DNA of 64,000 nt. Origin: Cytobacillus firmus NBRC 15306 (lineage in GTDB: Bacteria; Bacillota; Bacilli; Bacillales; Cytobacillaceae). The stretch is from the NCBI RefSeq assembly GCF_001591465.1, contig NZ_BCUY01000005.1, positions 38,003-102,002 on the forward strand, in the 5' to 3' direction. Below, in pieces: positions 57,262 through 64,000 of this stretch. The first letter of the stretch is position 1; each line of letters starts with the position of its first letter. The position numbers and the translations under genes were made by a program. The notes under the pieces are model-generated. The model worked only from the letters and a program-made list of their open reading frames with translations, was not told the origin of the DNA and did not search any database.

Positions 57262-57921
57262 GTGAATCTGGATTTTCAGCAGTTCATTCCCTCCCTTCCA
57301 TATATACTTAAAGGCATTGGTGTAACGCTGCAAATTGTGTCTATGGCAGGCATACTGGGTTTTGTATTAGGTATTATTCTATCATTCTTTAAAATTAGCA
57401 AATTTAAATTTCTTGGCTGGATTGCAGATGCCTACACATCCGTTTTTAGGGGAACACCTCTTGTTCTTCAGCTGATGCTTATCTATTATGGGTCACCCCA
57501 GCTGATCGGATATAAAATTGATCCTTCCACAGCTGCCGTCCTGTCTTTTGGGCTTAATTCAGCGGCCTATATCTCGGAGATCATCCGGGCGGGAATCTTG
57601 GCGGTGGATAAAGGCCAAAGTGAAGCGGCAATGGCACTGGGCGTTCCATACAGGCCGGCCATGATGGATATCATACTTCCGCAGGCAATGAAAAACATTT
57701 TGCCTGCATTAATGAACGAGTTTATTACTCTTACAAAAGAGTCTGCGATCGTAACAGTCATTGGAGTAACAGACGTGATGCGCCGGGCTTACATCGTGGG
57801 AGGCGAAAAGTTTTCCTACTTCGAACCGATACTGATTGCCGGGCTGATTTATTACATTATGGTAATGGTCCTGACTGTGCTTGGAAAAGGAATTGAAAGG
57901 AGAATGAGACGCAGTGATTAA
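57262..57921 (+). CDS. artQ: Amino-acid ABC transporter permease
   Basis: Inner-membrane permease of the HisMQ/GlnP type, 219 residues with about five hydrophobic segments and the EAA loop ([26 protein letters not shown]). [10 protein letters not shown] is also typical. GTG start with GAAAGGATGG upstream; it overlaps artR by 8 bases. Confidence 0.92.
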   Translation: MNLDFQQFIPSLPYILKGIGVTLQIVSMAGILGFVLGIILSFFKISKFKFLGWIADAYTSVFRGTPLVLQLMLIYYGSPQLIGYKIDPSTAAVLSFGLNSAAYISEIIRAGILAVDKGQSEAAMALGVPYRPAMMDIILPQAMKNILPALMNEFITLTKESAIVTVIGVTDVMRRAYIVGGEKFSYFEPILIAGLIYYIMVMVLTVLGKGIERRMRRSD

Positions 57922-58636
57922 AGTGGAAAATTTGCATAAGCATTTCGGTAAACTTGAAGTTCTTAAAGGAATTTCAACCAATATTCAAGATGGCGAAGTA
58001 GTGGCTGTAATAGGTCCGTCCGGTTCCGGGAAGTCTACATTCCTCCGCTGCATCAATCTTCTGGAATTGCCAACAGACGGCAGGATTATGATTAATGGGC
58101 AGGACATTACGGATAAAAGCACGAACATAATGAAAGTGCGCCAAAATGTGGGGATGGTGTTTCAGCATTTTCATTTATTCCCCCATAAAACTGCCCTGCA
58201 AAACCTGACCTACGCACCGATGAAGGTTAAGGGATTATCAAAATCGGAAGCCGAGAAAACAGGGCTCGAGCTTTTGGAGAAGGTAGGATTATCTGCTAAA
58301 GCACACGAATACCCCAATCGTTTATCCGGGGGGCAGAAACAAAGGGTTGCGATTGCAAGAGCTCTTGCCATGCAGCCTGAAGTTATGCTTTTTGATGAGC
58401 CAACATCTGCTCTTGACCCGGAAATGGTGAAAGAAGTGCTGGACGTTATGAAGAATTTAGCACATACTGGCATGACAATGGCGATTGTTACCCATGAAAT
58501 GGGCTTTGCCCGTGAAGTGGCAGACAGGGTGCTGTTCCTGGATGGCGGTGTGCTTGTAGAGGATTCTTCGCCTGAAGAATTTTTTTCTAATCCTAAGAGT
58601 GAACGTGCAAGGGATTTCTTGCAAAAAATGATATAA
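57914..58636 (+). CDS. artR: Amino-acid ABC transporter ATP-binding protein
   Basis: ATPase subunit of the importer. 240 residues with Walker [11 protein letters not shown]-loop VFQHFHLF, signature [16 protein letters not shown], Walker [15 protein letters not shown] and the switch THEMGFA. GTG start inside the end of artQ. Confidence 0.95.
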   Translation: MIKVENLHKHFGKLEVLKGISTNIQDGEVVAVIGPSGSGKSTFLRCINLLELPTDGRIMINGQDITDKSTNIMKVRQNVGMVFQHFHLFPHKTALQNLTYAPMKVKGLSKSEAEKTGLELLEKVGLSAKAHEYPNRLSGGQKQRVAIARALAMQPEVMLFDEPTSALDPEMVKEVLDVMKNLAHTGMTMAIVTHEMGFAREVADRVLFLDGGVLVEDSSPEEFFSNPKSERARDFLQKMI

Positions 58637-58652
58637 TCGATATATGCTATGG

Positions 58653-58686
58653 GAGAAGATGGTCAACATGATCATCTTCTCTTTCA
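58653..58686 (+). terminator. Terminator of artPQR
   Basis: GAGAAGATGGTC pairs with GATCATCTTCTC (12 bp with one G-T pair, loop AACAT), followed by TTTCACATTT. Confidence 0.8.
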
Positions 58687-58750
58687 CATTTAAATACCTG
58701 AAAGCCTTCTTAAAATTAGATGGGGCAATTGAATATAGGAGTTTGAGTAA

Positions 58751-59743
58751 ATGAAGTACAGAATTGGCTACCGGACAATCAAGACTGCAGTGGGGACTTC
58801 CATTAGCATCATGATTGCACAGATGCTGCAGCTTGATAATTTTGTTTCTGCAGGCATCCTGACTATATTATGCATAAAAGTCACAAAGAAAAAATCACTC
58901 CGGGCTTCATGGGACCGATTTTTTGCCTGTCTGCTGGCAATGGCATTTTCTTCTTTGTTTTTTGAGGGCATTGCTTACCATCCGCTTGTAATTGGACTTC
59001 TGCTGCTGTTTTTTATTCCGGCAGCTGTCATGGCAAAGGCCAGCGATGGAATTGTAACAAGCTCAGTTATAATTTTGCATATTTATTCTGCAGGAGAGGT
59101 TTCAAAGGACCTCTTGCTGAATGAATTGGGCATAATTATTGTCGGAATCGGTGTTGCACTAATCGCGAACCTTTACATGCCGAGCCTGGAATCGAAGCTT
59201 AAGGAATATAGACTTGAAATAGAAGAAAACTTTAAGATTATCTTTGACGAAATCGTGAGGTATTTGCGTACCCATGAAAGCAGCTGGGACGGCAGAGAAA
59301 TTACTGAAACAATGGAATTGATTGATGAGGCAAAAGCATTGGCCTTCAGGGATGTTGAAAACCGCTTTCGAAGAGATGAAAATTTATATTATCATTATTT
59401 CAAAATGAGGGAAAAACAATTTGAAATTATTGAAAGGGTTCTTCCGAGCGTAACTTCCATTGCACTTCCTGTTGAACAGGGGGAGATGATCGCTGATTTT
59501 ATTGAAGAATTATCAGAGCATATCCATCCAGGCAATACGGCTCTGCTATTCCTGGAGAAATTGTACCGTATGAAGGTTTCTTTTGAAAATATGGATCTCC
59601 CCAAAACAAGGGAGGAATTTGAAGCACGTGCTGCCCTGCTTCACTTTGTAAAAGAAATGGAACAGTATTTAATTATAAAGAGCTCTTTTAAAGGGTTAAA
59701 GGATAAGGAAATGAATCAAAGCGGGACTGGAGAAGCAAACTAA
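58751..59743 (+). CDS. yqjA: DUF939/aromatic-acid-exporter-type membrane protein YqjA
   Basis: 330 residues: N-terminal membrane part with about four helices (about 10-145) of the FUSC/aromatic acid exporter type, then a long helical cytoplasmic domain (about 150-330). The substrate is unknown. TATAGGAG lies upstream of the ATG, and position after artPQR matches B. subtilis yqjA. Confidence 0.88.
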   Translation: MKYRIGYRTIKTAVGTSISIMIAQMLQLDNFVSAGILTILCIKVTKKKSLRASWDRFFACLLAMAFSSLFFEGIAYHPLVIGLLLLFFIPAAVMAKASDGIVTSSVIILHIYSAGEVSKDLLLNELGIIIVGIGVALIANLYMPSLESKLKEYRLEIEENFKIIFDEIVRYLRTHESSWDGREITETMELIDEAKALAFRDVENRFRRDENLYYHYFKMREKQFEIIERVLPSVTSIALPVEQGEMIADFIEELSEHIHPGNTALLFLEKLYRMKVSFENMDLPKTREEFEARAALLHFVKEMEQYLIIKSSFKGLKDKEMNQSGTGEAN

Positions 59744-59770
59744 GGAAAAGGAATTGGAGCGTGAATTGTC

Positions 59771-60293
59771 ATGCTGAAGTTTGCTGCAGCGGCCATCCTG
59801 TTTTTTTTCGCTTTCCCCAATCTGGCCATTGGGACCTAATCCGCTGCCTGGAGATCCATTTCTGATTGTCAATAAACGGACAAATGAAGTTGCGTTTATA
59901 CAGGATCATAAAGTGCAGGATGTCATCACAGCTGCAACCGGGAAAACGGATGACCTTACACCGGAAGGGCTGTTCACAGTGACTGTAAAGGCAGCTGATC
60001 CTTACTACAGAAAAAAGGACATAAAAGGCGGTGACCCCCGGAATCCACTCGGTACAAGGTGGATTGGGTTTGACGCAGAAAATACTGATGGCAGAATCTA
60101 TGGCATTCACGGGACGAACGATCCTTCGTCCATTGGCAGATATGTCTCCAATGGATGTATCAGATTGCAGAATGAGGCAGTCGAGTCTCTATACGAATCC
60201 GTGCCGCTTGGAACAAAAATCTTAGTAGTCACCTCAGCTAAGAGCTTTGACGAACTTGGAATAGATTACGGCGCCATAAAAATAGATAATTGA
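59771..60293 (+). CDS. L,D-transpeptidase (YkuD domain) with an apparent frameshift
   Basis: The catalytic domain is intact: PFLIVNKRTNEVAFIQDHK, GLFTVTVKA, IHGTNDPSSIGRYVSNGCIRLQNE with the nucleophilic cysteine of the SNGCIRL motif. Such enzymes cross-link peptidoglycan outside the membrane, so a signal peptide is expected. ATG 59771 opens a good one (MLKFAAAAILFFF), but its frame ends after 22 codons. A run of eight T (59801-59808) separates it from the frame of the domain; seven T would join them exactly (FFSLSPIWPLGPNPLPGDPF). Read without the shift, the domain would start at TTG 59781 with no signal peptide. Confidence 0.82.
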
Positions 60294-60305
60294 AAGAATG
60301 TACAG

Positions 60306-60331
60306 CTGCATCTGAATGGATGCAGTTTTTT
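60306..60331 (+). terminator. Terminator after the L,D-transpeptidase gene
   Basis: CTGCATC pairs with GATGCAG (loop of 6 bases), followed by TTTTTT. Confidence 0.75.
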
Positions 60332-60469
60332 AATGAGCTGGATGAACGCCAGCTTCGGACTCTGACCCCCGGGTTTTTGCTTTTTGTGTTCGAAGTTCAT
60401 ACAGCTCGTGAGGTTAAAATTAATAGCATCAACAAAAAACAAAAAAGTGCACAGATTCTGTTCTGCCAG

Positions 60470-60505
60470 AAAAAAAGCTGCCCGGAATTGCCATCCGGAG
60501 CAGCT
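60470..60505 (-). terminator. Terminator of prli42
   Basis: On the minus strand AGCTGC-TCCGG pairs with CCGGGCAGCT (one bulged base), followed by seven T. It lies 24 bases after the prli42 stop. Confidence 0.85.
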
Positions 60506-60528
60506 GAAAAATGAATAGAGTTCCTTTG

Positions 60529-60624
60529 TTATAAAAACATCGACAAACCCATAATGAGGGTAGATGCGAGCATTGCAAATATCATTAGATAGACAATAAC
60601 TTTCGCCAGTTTCTTATTTGACAT
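60529..60624 (-). CDS. prli42: Stressosome-associated miniprotein Prli42
   Basis: 31-residue protein: a basic N-terminus (MSNKKLAKV) and one membrane helix (about 9-28). Sequence, size and location match Prli42, the miniprotein that anchors the RsbR stressosome to the membrane in Listeria and is conserved in Bacillus. ATG 60624 has GAGGAGG 6 bases upstream on the minus strand; the frame extends 40 codons further without a ribosome site. A promoter (see below) and terminator bracket it closely, so it is a single-gene unit. Confidence 0.88.
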   Translation of the reverse strand: MSNKKLAKVIVYLMIFAMLASTLIMGLSMFL

Positions 60625-60655
60625 TCTATGCCTCCTCGTCCCAATTCTTACTCTT

Positions 60656-60684
60656 ATTTTACTAAGAATCATCAAATTGAACAA
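60656..60684 (-). promoter_or_regulatory. Sigma-A promoter of prli42
   Basis: On the minus strand TTGTTC (60684-60679), 17 bases, TAAAAT (60661-60656). The predicted start leaves a leader of about 25 bases. Confidence 0.6.
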
Positions 60685-60802
60685 CCGCTCAATTTTTAAA
60701 AGGGTTTTCGACACTTTTAACGAATATTTAAATAATAGACTCAAAATATGCCTGTTTAATGCAGGAAGTTCATAATTTCGACATCCAAGAGGAGGGAAAC
60801 AG

Positions 60803-61213
60803 ATGATTAAGAAGGTGGACCATATTGGAATTGCTGTCAGGTCTATTGATGAAGCGCTTCCATTTTATACTGAAACGCTCAAGCTTGAATTTCTCGGATT
60901 AGAGGAAGTGGACAGCCAGGGAGTAAAGGTGGCGTTTATTAAAGCGGGGGAAACGAAACTCGAGCTGCTGGAGCCGATAAGTGAAGAAAGCCCAATTGCC
61001 AAGTTTATTGAAAAGCGGGGAGAAGGGCTGCATCATGTAGCACTGGGAGTTGACAGCATACAAGAACGCATAAACGAAATGATAGAACAGGGTATCTGGA
61101 TGCTGCAGGATGAACCGAAGATTGGTGCGGGCGGTGCTCATGTAGCCTTTATGCATCCGAAATCAGCAGGCGGTATTTTATATGAATTCTGTGAAAAGAA
61201 AGGATTGAAATAA
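60803..61213 (+). CDS. mce: Methylmalonyl-CoA epimerase (YqjC)
   Basis: VOC-fold metalloenzyme that converts (S)- to (R)-methylmalonyl-CoA for MutAB. 136 residues with VDHIGIAVRSIDEALPFY, the EVDSQGVKVAFI strand, GEGLHHVALGVDSI (metal His), and GILYEFCE. GAGGAGGG precedes the ATG. It lies 3 bases before the carboxyltransferase gene, so the two work in one pathway. Confidence 0.94.
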   Translation: MIKKVDHIGIAVRSIDEALPFYTETLKLEFLGLEEVDSQGVKVAFIKAGETKLELLEPISEESPIAKFIEKRGEGLHHVALGVDSIQERINEMIEQGIWMLQDEPKIGAGGAHVAFMHPKSAGGILYEFCEKKGLK

Positions 61214-61216
61214 GGC

Positions 61217-62767
61217 ATGGCAGACATCTATGAGAAAATAAATGAGTTATACGACAGGCGCAGGGAAGTAGAACTGGGCGGAGGGGATGAGCGTATACAA
61301 AAACAGCATGAAAAAGGGAAACTGACTGCCCGGGAACGAATCGATTTATTAGTAGATCCGGGCACCTTCGTTGAGCTGAACCCATTTATTGAGCACCGCA
61401 GCACGGATTTTGGACTGGAAAACCAAAAAGGGCCCGGAGATGGTGTAGTAACTGGCTATGGAAAGGTCAACGGACGTCCTATCTTCTTATTTTCACAGGA
61501 CTTTACCGTTTTTGGGGGCGCTCTCGGGGAGATGCATGCAAAAAAAATTGCCAATGTAATGGATTTAGCAGCTGAAAATGGAGCACCATTTGTAGGCTTG
61601 AATGATTCCGGCGGCGCCAGAATACAGGAAGGTGTTGTTTCCCTTGATGGGTACGGGCATATTTTCTACCGGAATTCCATTTATTCAGGAGTGATTCCGC
61701 AGATTTCAGTTATTATGGGACCTTGTGCCGGTGGTGCAGTGTATTCTCCGGCGATTACGGATTTTGTCTTTATGGTGGAAAAGACGAGCCAGATGTTCAT
61801 AACCGGACCAAAAGTAATCGAAACGGTGACTGGGGAGAAAATTTCTCCTGAGGATCTTGGCGGTGCACTTGTCCACAATACGATCAGCGGAAACGCTCAC
61901 TTTAGAGGGGAGTCCGAAGAGGAAGTGATTGGGCAGGTGCGGAGTCTGTTAAGCTACCTTCCGCAGAATAACGAAGAAAAACCGCCTATGTCCGAATGGG
62001 ATGAAGAAGATGATTACCGTCCTGATTTGACAGACGTGATTCCTTTTGATGCCCTTCGTCCATATGACGTCCGAAAAGTCATTGAACAGGTAGTGGATAA
62101 AGATACTTTTATGGAGGTGCAGCGCGACTTCGCTAAAAATATTGTAGTCGGCCTTGCCCGGATCAAGGGTGAGACAGTGGGACTTGTCTGCAATCAGCCG
62201 AAGGTAATGGCGGGAGGCTTGGACATAGATTCTTCTGATAAGGCTTCAAGGTTTATCCGGTTCTGTGATTCCTTTAATATCCCACTTATTACATTTGAGG
62301 ACGTCACAGGCTTTTTCCCGGGTGTTAAACAGGAGCATGGCGGAATTATACGGCACGGAGCAAAGATTCTCTATGCTTACTCAGAAGCAACGGTGCCAAA
62401 GCTTACTGTTATCTTAAGAAAAGCATTCGGTGGGGCTTACGTTGCCCTTAACAGTAAATCTATTGGCGCAGATCTTGTTTTTGCATGGCCGAATGCGGAA
62501 GTAGCCGTAATGGGTCCTCAAGGTGCAGCCAACATTATTTTTGCAAGGGAAATCCAGAACAGTGATGATCCCGAGGCCACAAGGGCACAAAAAATCGAAG
62601 AGTACAGAGAAAAGTTCGCCAATCCATATGTGGCGGCAAGCCGGGGCATGGTGGATGATGTCATCGATCCGCGCGAAACCAGAATCAAGCTCATTCAGGC
62701 GCTTGAAATGCTGCGCAATAAGAAAGAAAGCAGGCCTCATAAAAAGCATGGAAATATCCCTCTATAA
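61217..62767 (+). CDS. yqjD: Acyl-CoA (propionyl/methylmalonyl-CoA) carboxyltransferase beta subunit, YqjD
   Basis: 516-residue carboxyltransferase of the crotonase fold: NDSGGARIQEGV, GPCAGGAVYSPAI (acyl-CoA oxyanion hole), and the C-terminal carboxybiotin half with ITFEDVTGFFPGVKQEHGGIIRHGAK and RKAFGGAYVALNSKS. It links propionyl-CoA and methylmalonyl-CoA. No biotin carrier or biotin carboxylase lies beside it, so it may borrow AccB-AccC or a distant set. It starts 3 bases after mce with a weak ribosome site, so coupling is likely. Confidence 0.92.
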   Translation: MADIYEKINELYDRRREVELGGGDERIQKQHEKGKLTARERIDLLVDPGTFVELNPFIEHRSTDFGLENQKGPGDGVVTGYGKVNGRPIFLFSQDFTVFGGALGEMHAKKIANVMDLAAENGAPFVGLNDSGGARIQEGVVSLDGYGHIFYRNSIYSGVIPQISVIMGPCAGGAVYSPAITDFVFMVEKTSQMFITGPKVIETVTGEKISPEDLGGALVHNTISGNAHFRGESEEEVIGQVRSLLSYLPQNNEEKPPMSEWDEEDDYRPDLTDVIPFDALRPYDVRKVIEQVVDKDTFMEVQRDFAKNIVVGLARIKGETVGLVCNQPKVMAGGLDIDSSDKASRFIRFCDSFNIPLITFEDVTGFFPGVKQEHGGIIRHGAKILYAYSEATVPKLTVILRKAFGGAYVALNSKSIGADLVFAWPNAEVAVMGPQGAANIIFAREIQNSDDPEATRAQKIEEYREKFANPYVAASRGMVDDVIDPRETRIKLIQALEMLRNKKESRPHKKHGNIPL

Positions 62768-62844
62768 TGGATTCCTGATTTGCTGTGCCAAAATTTTGGA
62801 GGTATACTTGCTTAGTAAGCTTAAATTTGGAGGTTTGTACATAA

Positions 62845-63963
62845 ATGATAAATGAGGAACGCTTATTAAACGAATTTTTGGAACTGGTGCAAATTGATTC
62901 TGAAACAAAGTATGAAGCTCAAATTGCCAAAGTTTTGAAGAAAAAATTCAGGGATCTTGGGGTTGAGGTGTACGAAGACGATACAACTGCACAGACCGGA
63001 CACGGTGCAGGCAACCTCATCTGCACTCTTCAGGGAACGAAAGAAGGAATTGATACCATTTATTTCACTTCACACATGGATACAGTTGTTCCTGGAAAAG
63101 GAATTAAACCTTCCATCAAGGACGGATATGTTGTAACCGATGGAACAACAATCCTGGGGGCAGATGACAAGGCGGGACTTGCCGTTATGCTCGAAATTGT
63201 TAAAGTTCTGAAAGAGCAGAATATTGCTCATGGAACTATTCAGTTCATTATCACAGTTGGTGAAGAATCCGGACTGGTTGGAGCTAAGGTTCTTGATCCT
63301 TCACTTGTTAAAGCAAAGTTTGGCTATGCATTGGACAGTGACGGAAAAGTCGGAAATATAATCGTTGCCGCTCCAACCCAGGCTAAAGTGAAAGCTGCTA
63401 TTCTGGGAAAAACAGCTCATGCCGGTGTTGCTCCTGAGAAGGGCATTTCTGCCATCACGATGGCATCAAAAGCGATCTCAAGAATGCCGCTGGGCCGCAT
63501 TGATGAAGAGACAACGGCTAATATCGGACGTTTTGAAGGCGGACAGCAGACGAATATCGTATGTGACCATGTTGATGTATTAGCAGAAGCACGTTCATTA
63601 ATTCCTGAAAAAATGGAACAGCAGGTAGCTAAAATGAAGGAAGCTTTTGAAAGTGCTGCCGAAGAAATGGGCGGCAAAGCTGAAGTGGATGTTCAGGTTA
63701 TGTACCCTGGCTTTAAATTTGGCGAAGGTGATCATGTCGTTGAAGTAGCACGCAGAGCGGCTGCAAAAATCGGCCGCAGCTCCGAGCTTCTTCACAGCGG
63801 CGGCGGAAGTGATGCAAATGTGATCGCCGGCTTTGGCATTCCAACAGTTAACCTTGCTGTCGGCTATGAAGAAATTCATACAACCAATGAGCGCATGCCT
63901 ATTGAAGAATTAAATAAACTGGCTGAAATGGTCATTGCCATTATTGAAGAAGTATCAGCTTAA
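62845..63963 (+). CDS. yqjE: M20-family peptidase (PepT-like), YqjE
   Basis: 372-residue zinc aminotripeptidase-like enzyme: FTSHMDTVVPG (metal His and Asp), GADDKAGLAVM (bridging Asp), GEESGLVGAK (general base and metal Glu), and the late SGGGSDANVI/HTTNERM histidine. It has the standard catalytic and lid domains. The substrate is uncertain. GGAGGT lies 9 bases upstream; a second GGAGGT 27 bases further up precedes a 15-codon reading that overlaps the start. Confidence 0.92.
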   Translation: MINEERLLNEFLELVQIDSETKYEAQIAKVLKKKFRDLGVEVYEDDTTAQTGHGAGNLICTLQGTKEGIDTIYFTSHMDTVVPGKGIKPSIKDGYVVTDGTTILGADDKAGLAVMLEIVKVLKEQNIAHGTIQFIITVGEESGLVGAKVLDPSLVKAKFGYALDSDGKVGNIIVAAPTQAKVKAAILGKTAHAGVAPEKGISAITMASKAISRMPLGRIDEETTANIGRFEGGQQTNIVCDHVDVLAEARSLIPEKMEQQVAKMKEAFESAAEEMGGKAEVDVQVMYPGFKFGEGDHVVEVARRAAAKIGRSSELLHSGGGSDANVIAGFGIPTVNLAVGYEEIHTTNERMPIEELNKLAEMVIAIIEEVSA

Positions 63964-63973
63964 ACAGCAAGAG

Positions 63974-64000
63974 AGAGAACCAATGAGGTTCTCTTTTTTT
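63974..64000 (+). terminator. Terminator after yqjE
   Basis: AGAGAACC pairs with GGTTCTCT (loop of 5 bases), followed by a T run to the window edge. Confidence 0.88.

Noticed and set aside
62523..62855. 110-codon frame over the end of yqjD
   Set aside because: Out-of-frame overlap with the conserved carboxyltransferase; only its last 15 codons, outside yqjD, are of interest and are reported separately.
1..64000. Mobile elements, CRISPR arrays, prophage, tRNA or rRNA genes
   Set aside because: I looked for transposase motifs, evenly spaced repeats, integrases and RNA gene hallmarks and saw none.

Overview
The window is a piece of a low-GC Gram-positive, endospore-forming Bacillaceae chromosome. 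The evidence is a complete spoIIIA operon, spoIVB, spo0A and splB, strong AAGGAGG-type ribosome sites, frequent GTG and TTG starts, and gene order that follows the B. subtilis yqhH to yqjE segment almost gene for gene. Cytobacillus, Mesobacillus or a close relative is my guess, but the genus cannot be settled from the sequence alone. There are no insertion sequences, phage genes, CRISPR arrays, tRNAs or rRNAs.

Layout. 1-7.3 kb: an SNF2 helicase (cut by the window edge), a tandem glycine riboswitch driving gcvT-gcvPA-gcvPB, a rhodanese and lipM; glycine cleavage and lipoate assembly sit together. 7.3-16.1 kb: a class II (B12-dependent) ribonucleotide reductase behind two NrdR boxes, splB, a patatin-like lipase, small membrane proteins, aroQ, a Xaa-Pro peptidase and efp. 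16.1-18.5 kb: a minus-strand insertion relative to B. subtilis (a 55-residue unknown protein, a SIMPL-domain protein and an alkaline phosphatase). 18.6-24 kb: spoIIIAA-AH behind a sigma-E-type promoter. 24-38.9 kb: accB-accC-yqhY, nusB, folD, xseA-xseB-ispA, dxs, yqxC, argR, recN, spoIVB and spo0A. 39-50.2 kb: yycC-like and DUF2627 minus-strand genes, bkdR, and the sigma-54 bkd operon (ptb, bcd, buk, lpdV, bkdAA, bkdAB, bkdB). 50.2-55.5 kb: mutA-mutB-meaB. 55.7-64 kb: brxB, an arginine-type ABC importer (artPQR), yqjA, an L,D-transpeptidase with an apparent frameshift, prli42, methylmalonyl-CoA epimerase, a carboxyltransferase beta subunit and a YqjE peptidase.

How it fits together. The bkd operon turns valine, isoleucine and leucine into acyl-CoAs. 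Valine and isoleucine yield propionyl-CoA, and the carboxyltransferase (yqjD), epimerase (yqjC) and MutAB/MeaB supplied here convert it to succinyl-CoA. Two adenosylcobalamin-dependent enzymes in one window (RNR and mutase) imply a B12-making or B12-scavenging host. Sporulation control appears at several levels: Spo0A with a sigma-H promoter and 0A boxes, a sigma-E-type spoIIIA promoter and a sigma-G-like -10 before splB.

Most of the window is conserved Bacillus core. The points that deserve a second look are regulatory or small: a non-canonical (ATT) start or frameshift in spoIIIAD; a homopolymer frameshift in the L,D-transpeptidase; a FapR-like operator on accBC; a 0A box between the NrdR boxes; hairpins in several intercistronic gaps of the bkd operon; a minus-strand terminator with no gene in front of it after meaB; and three unlisted small proteins (55, 46 and 31 residues). 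I found no clear candidate for a wholly new multi-gene system.
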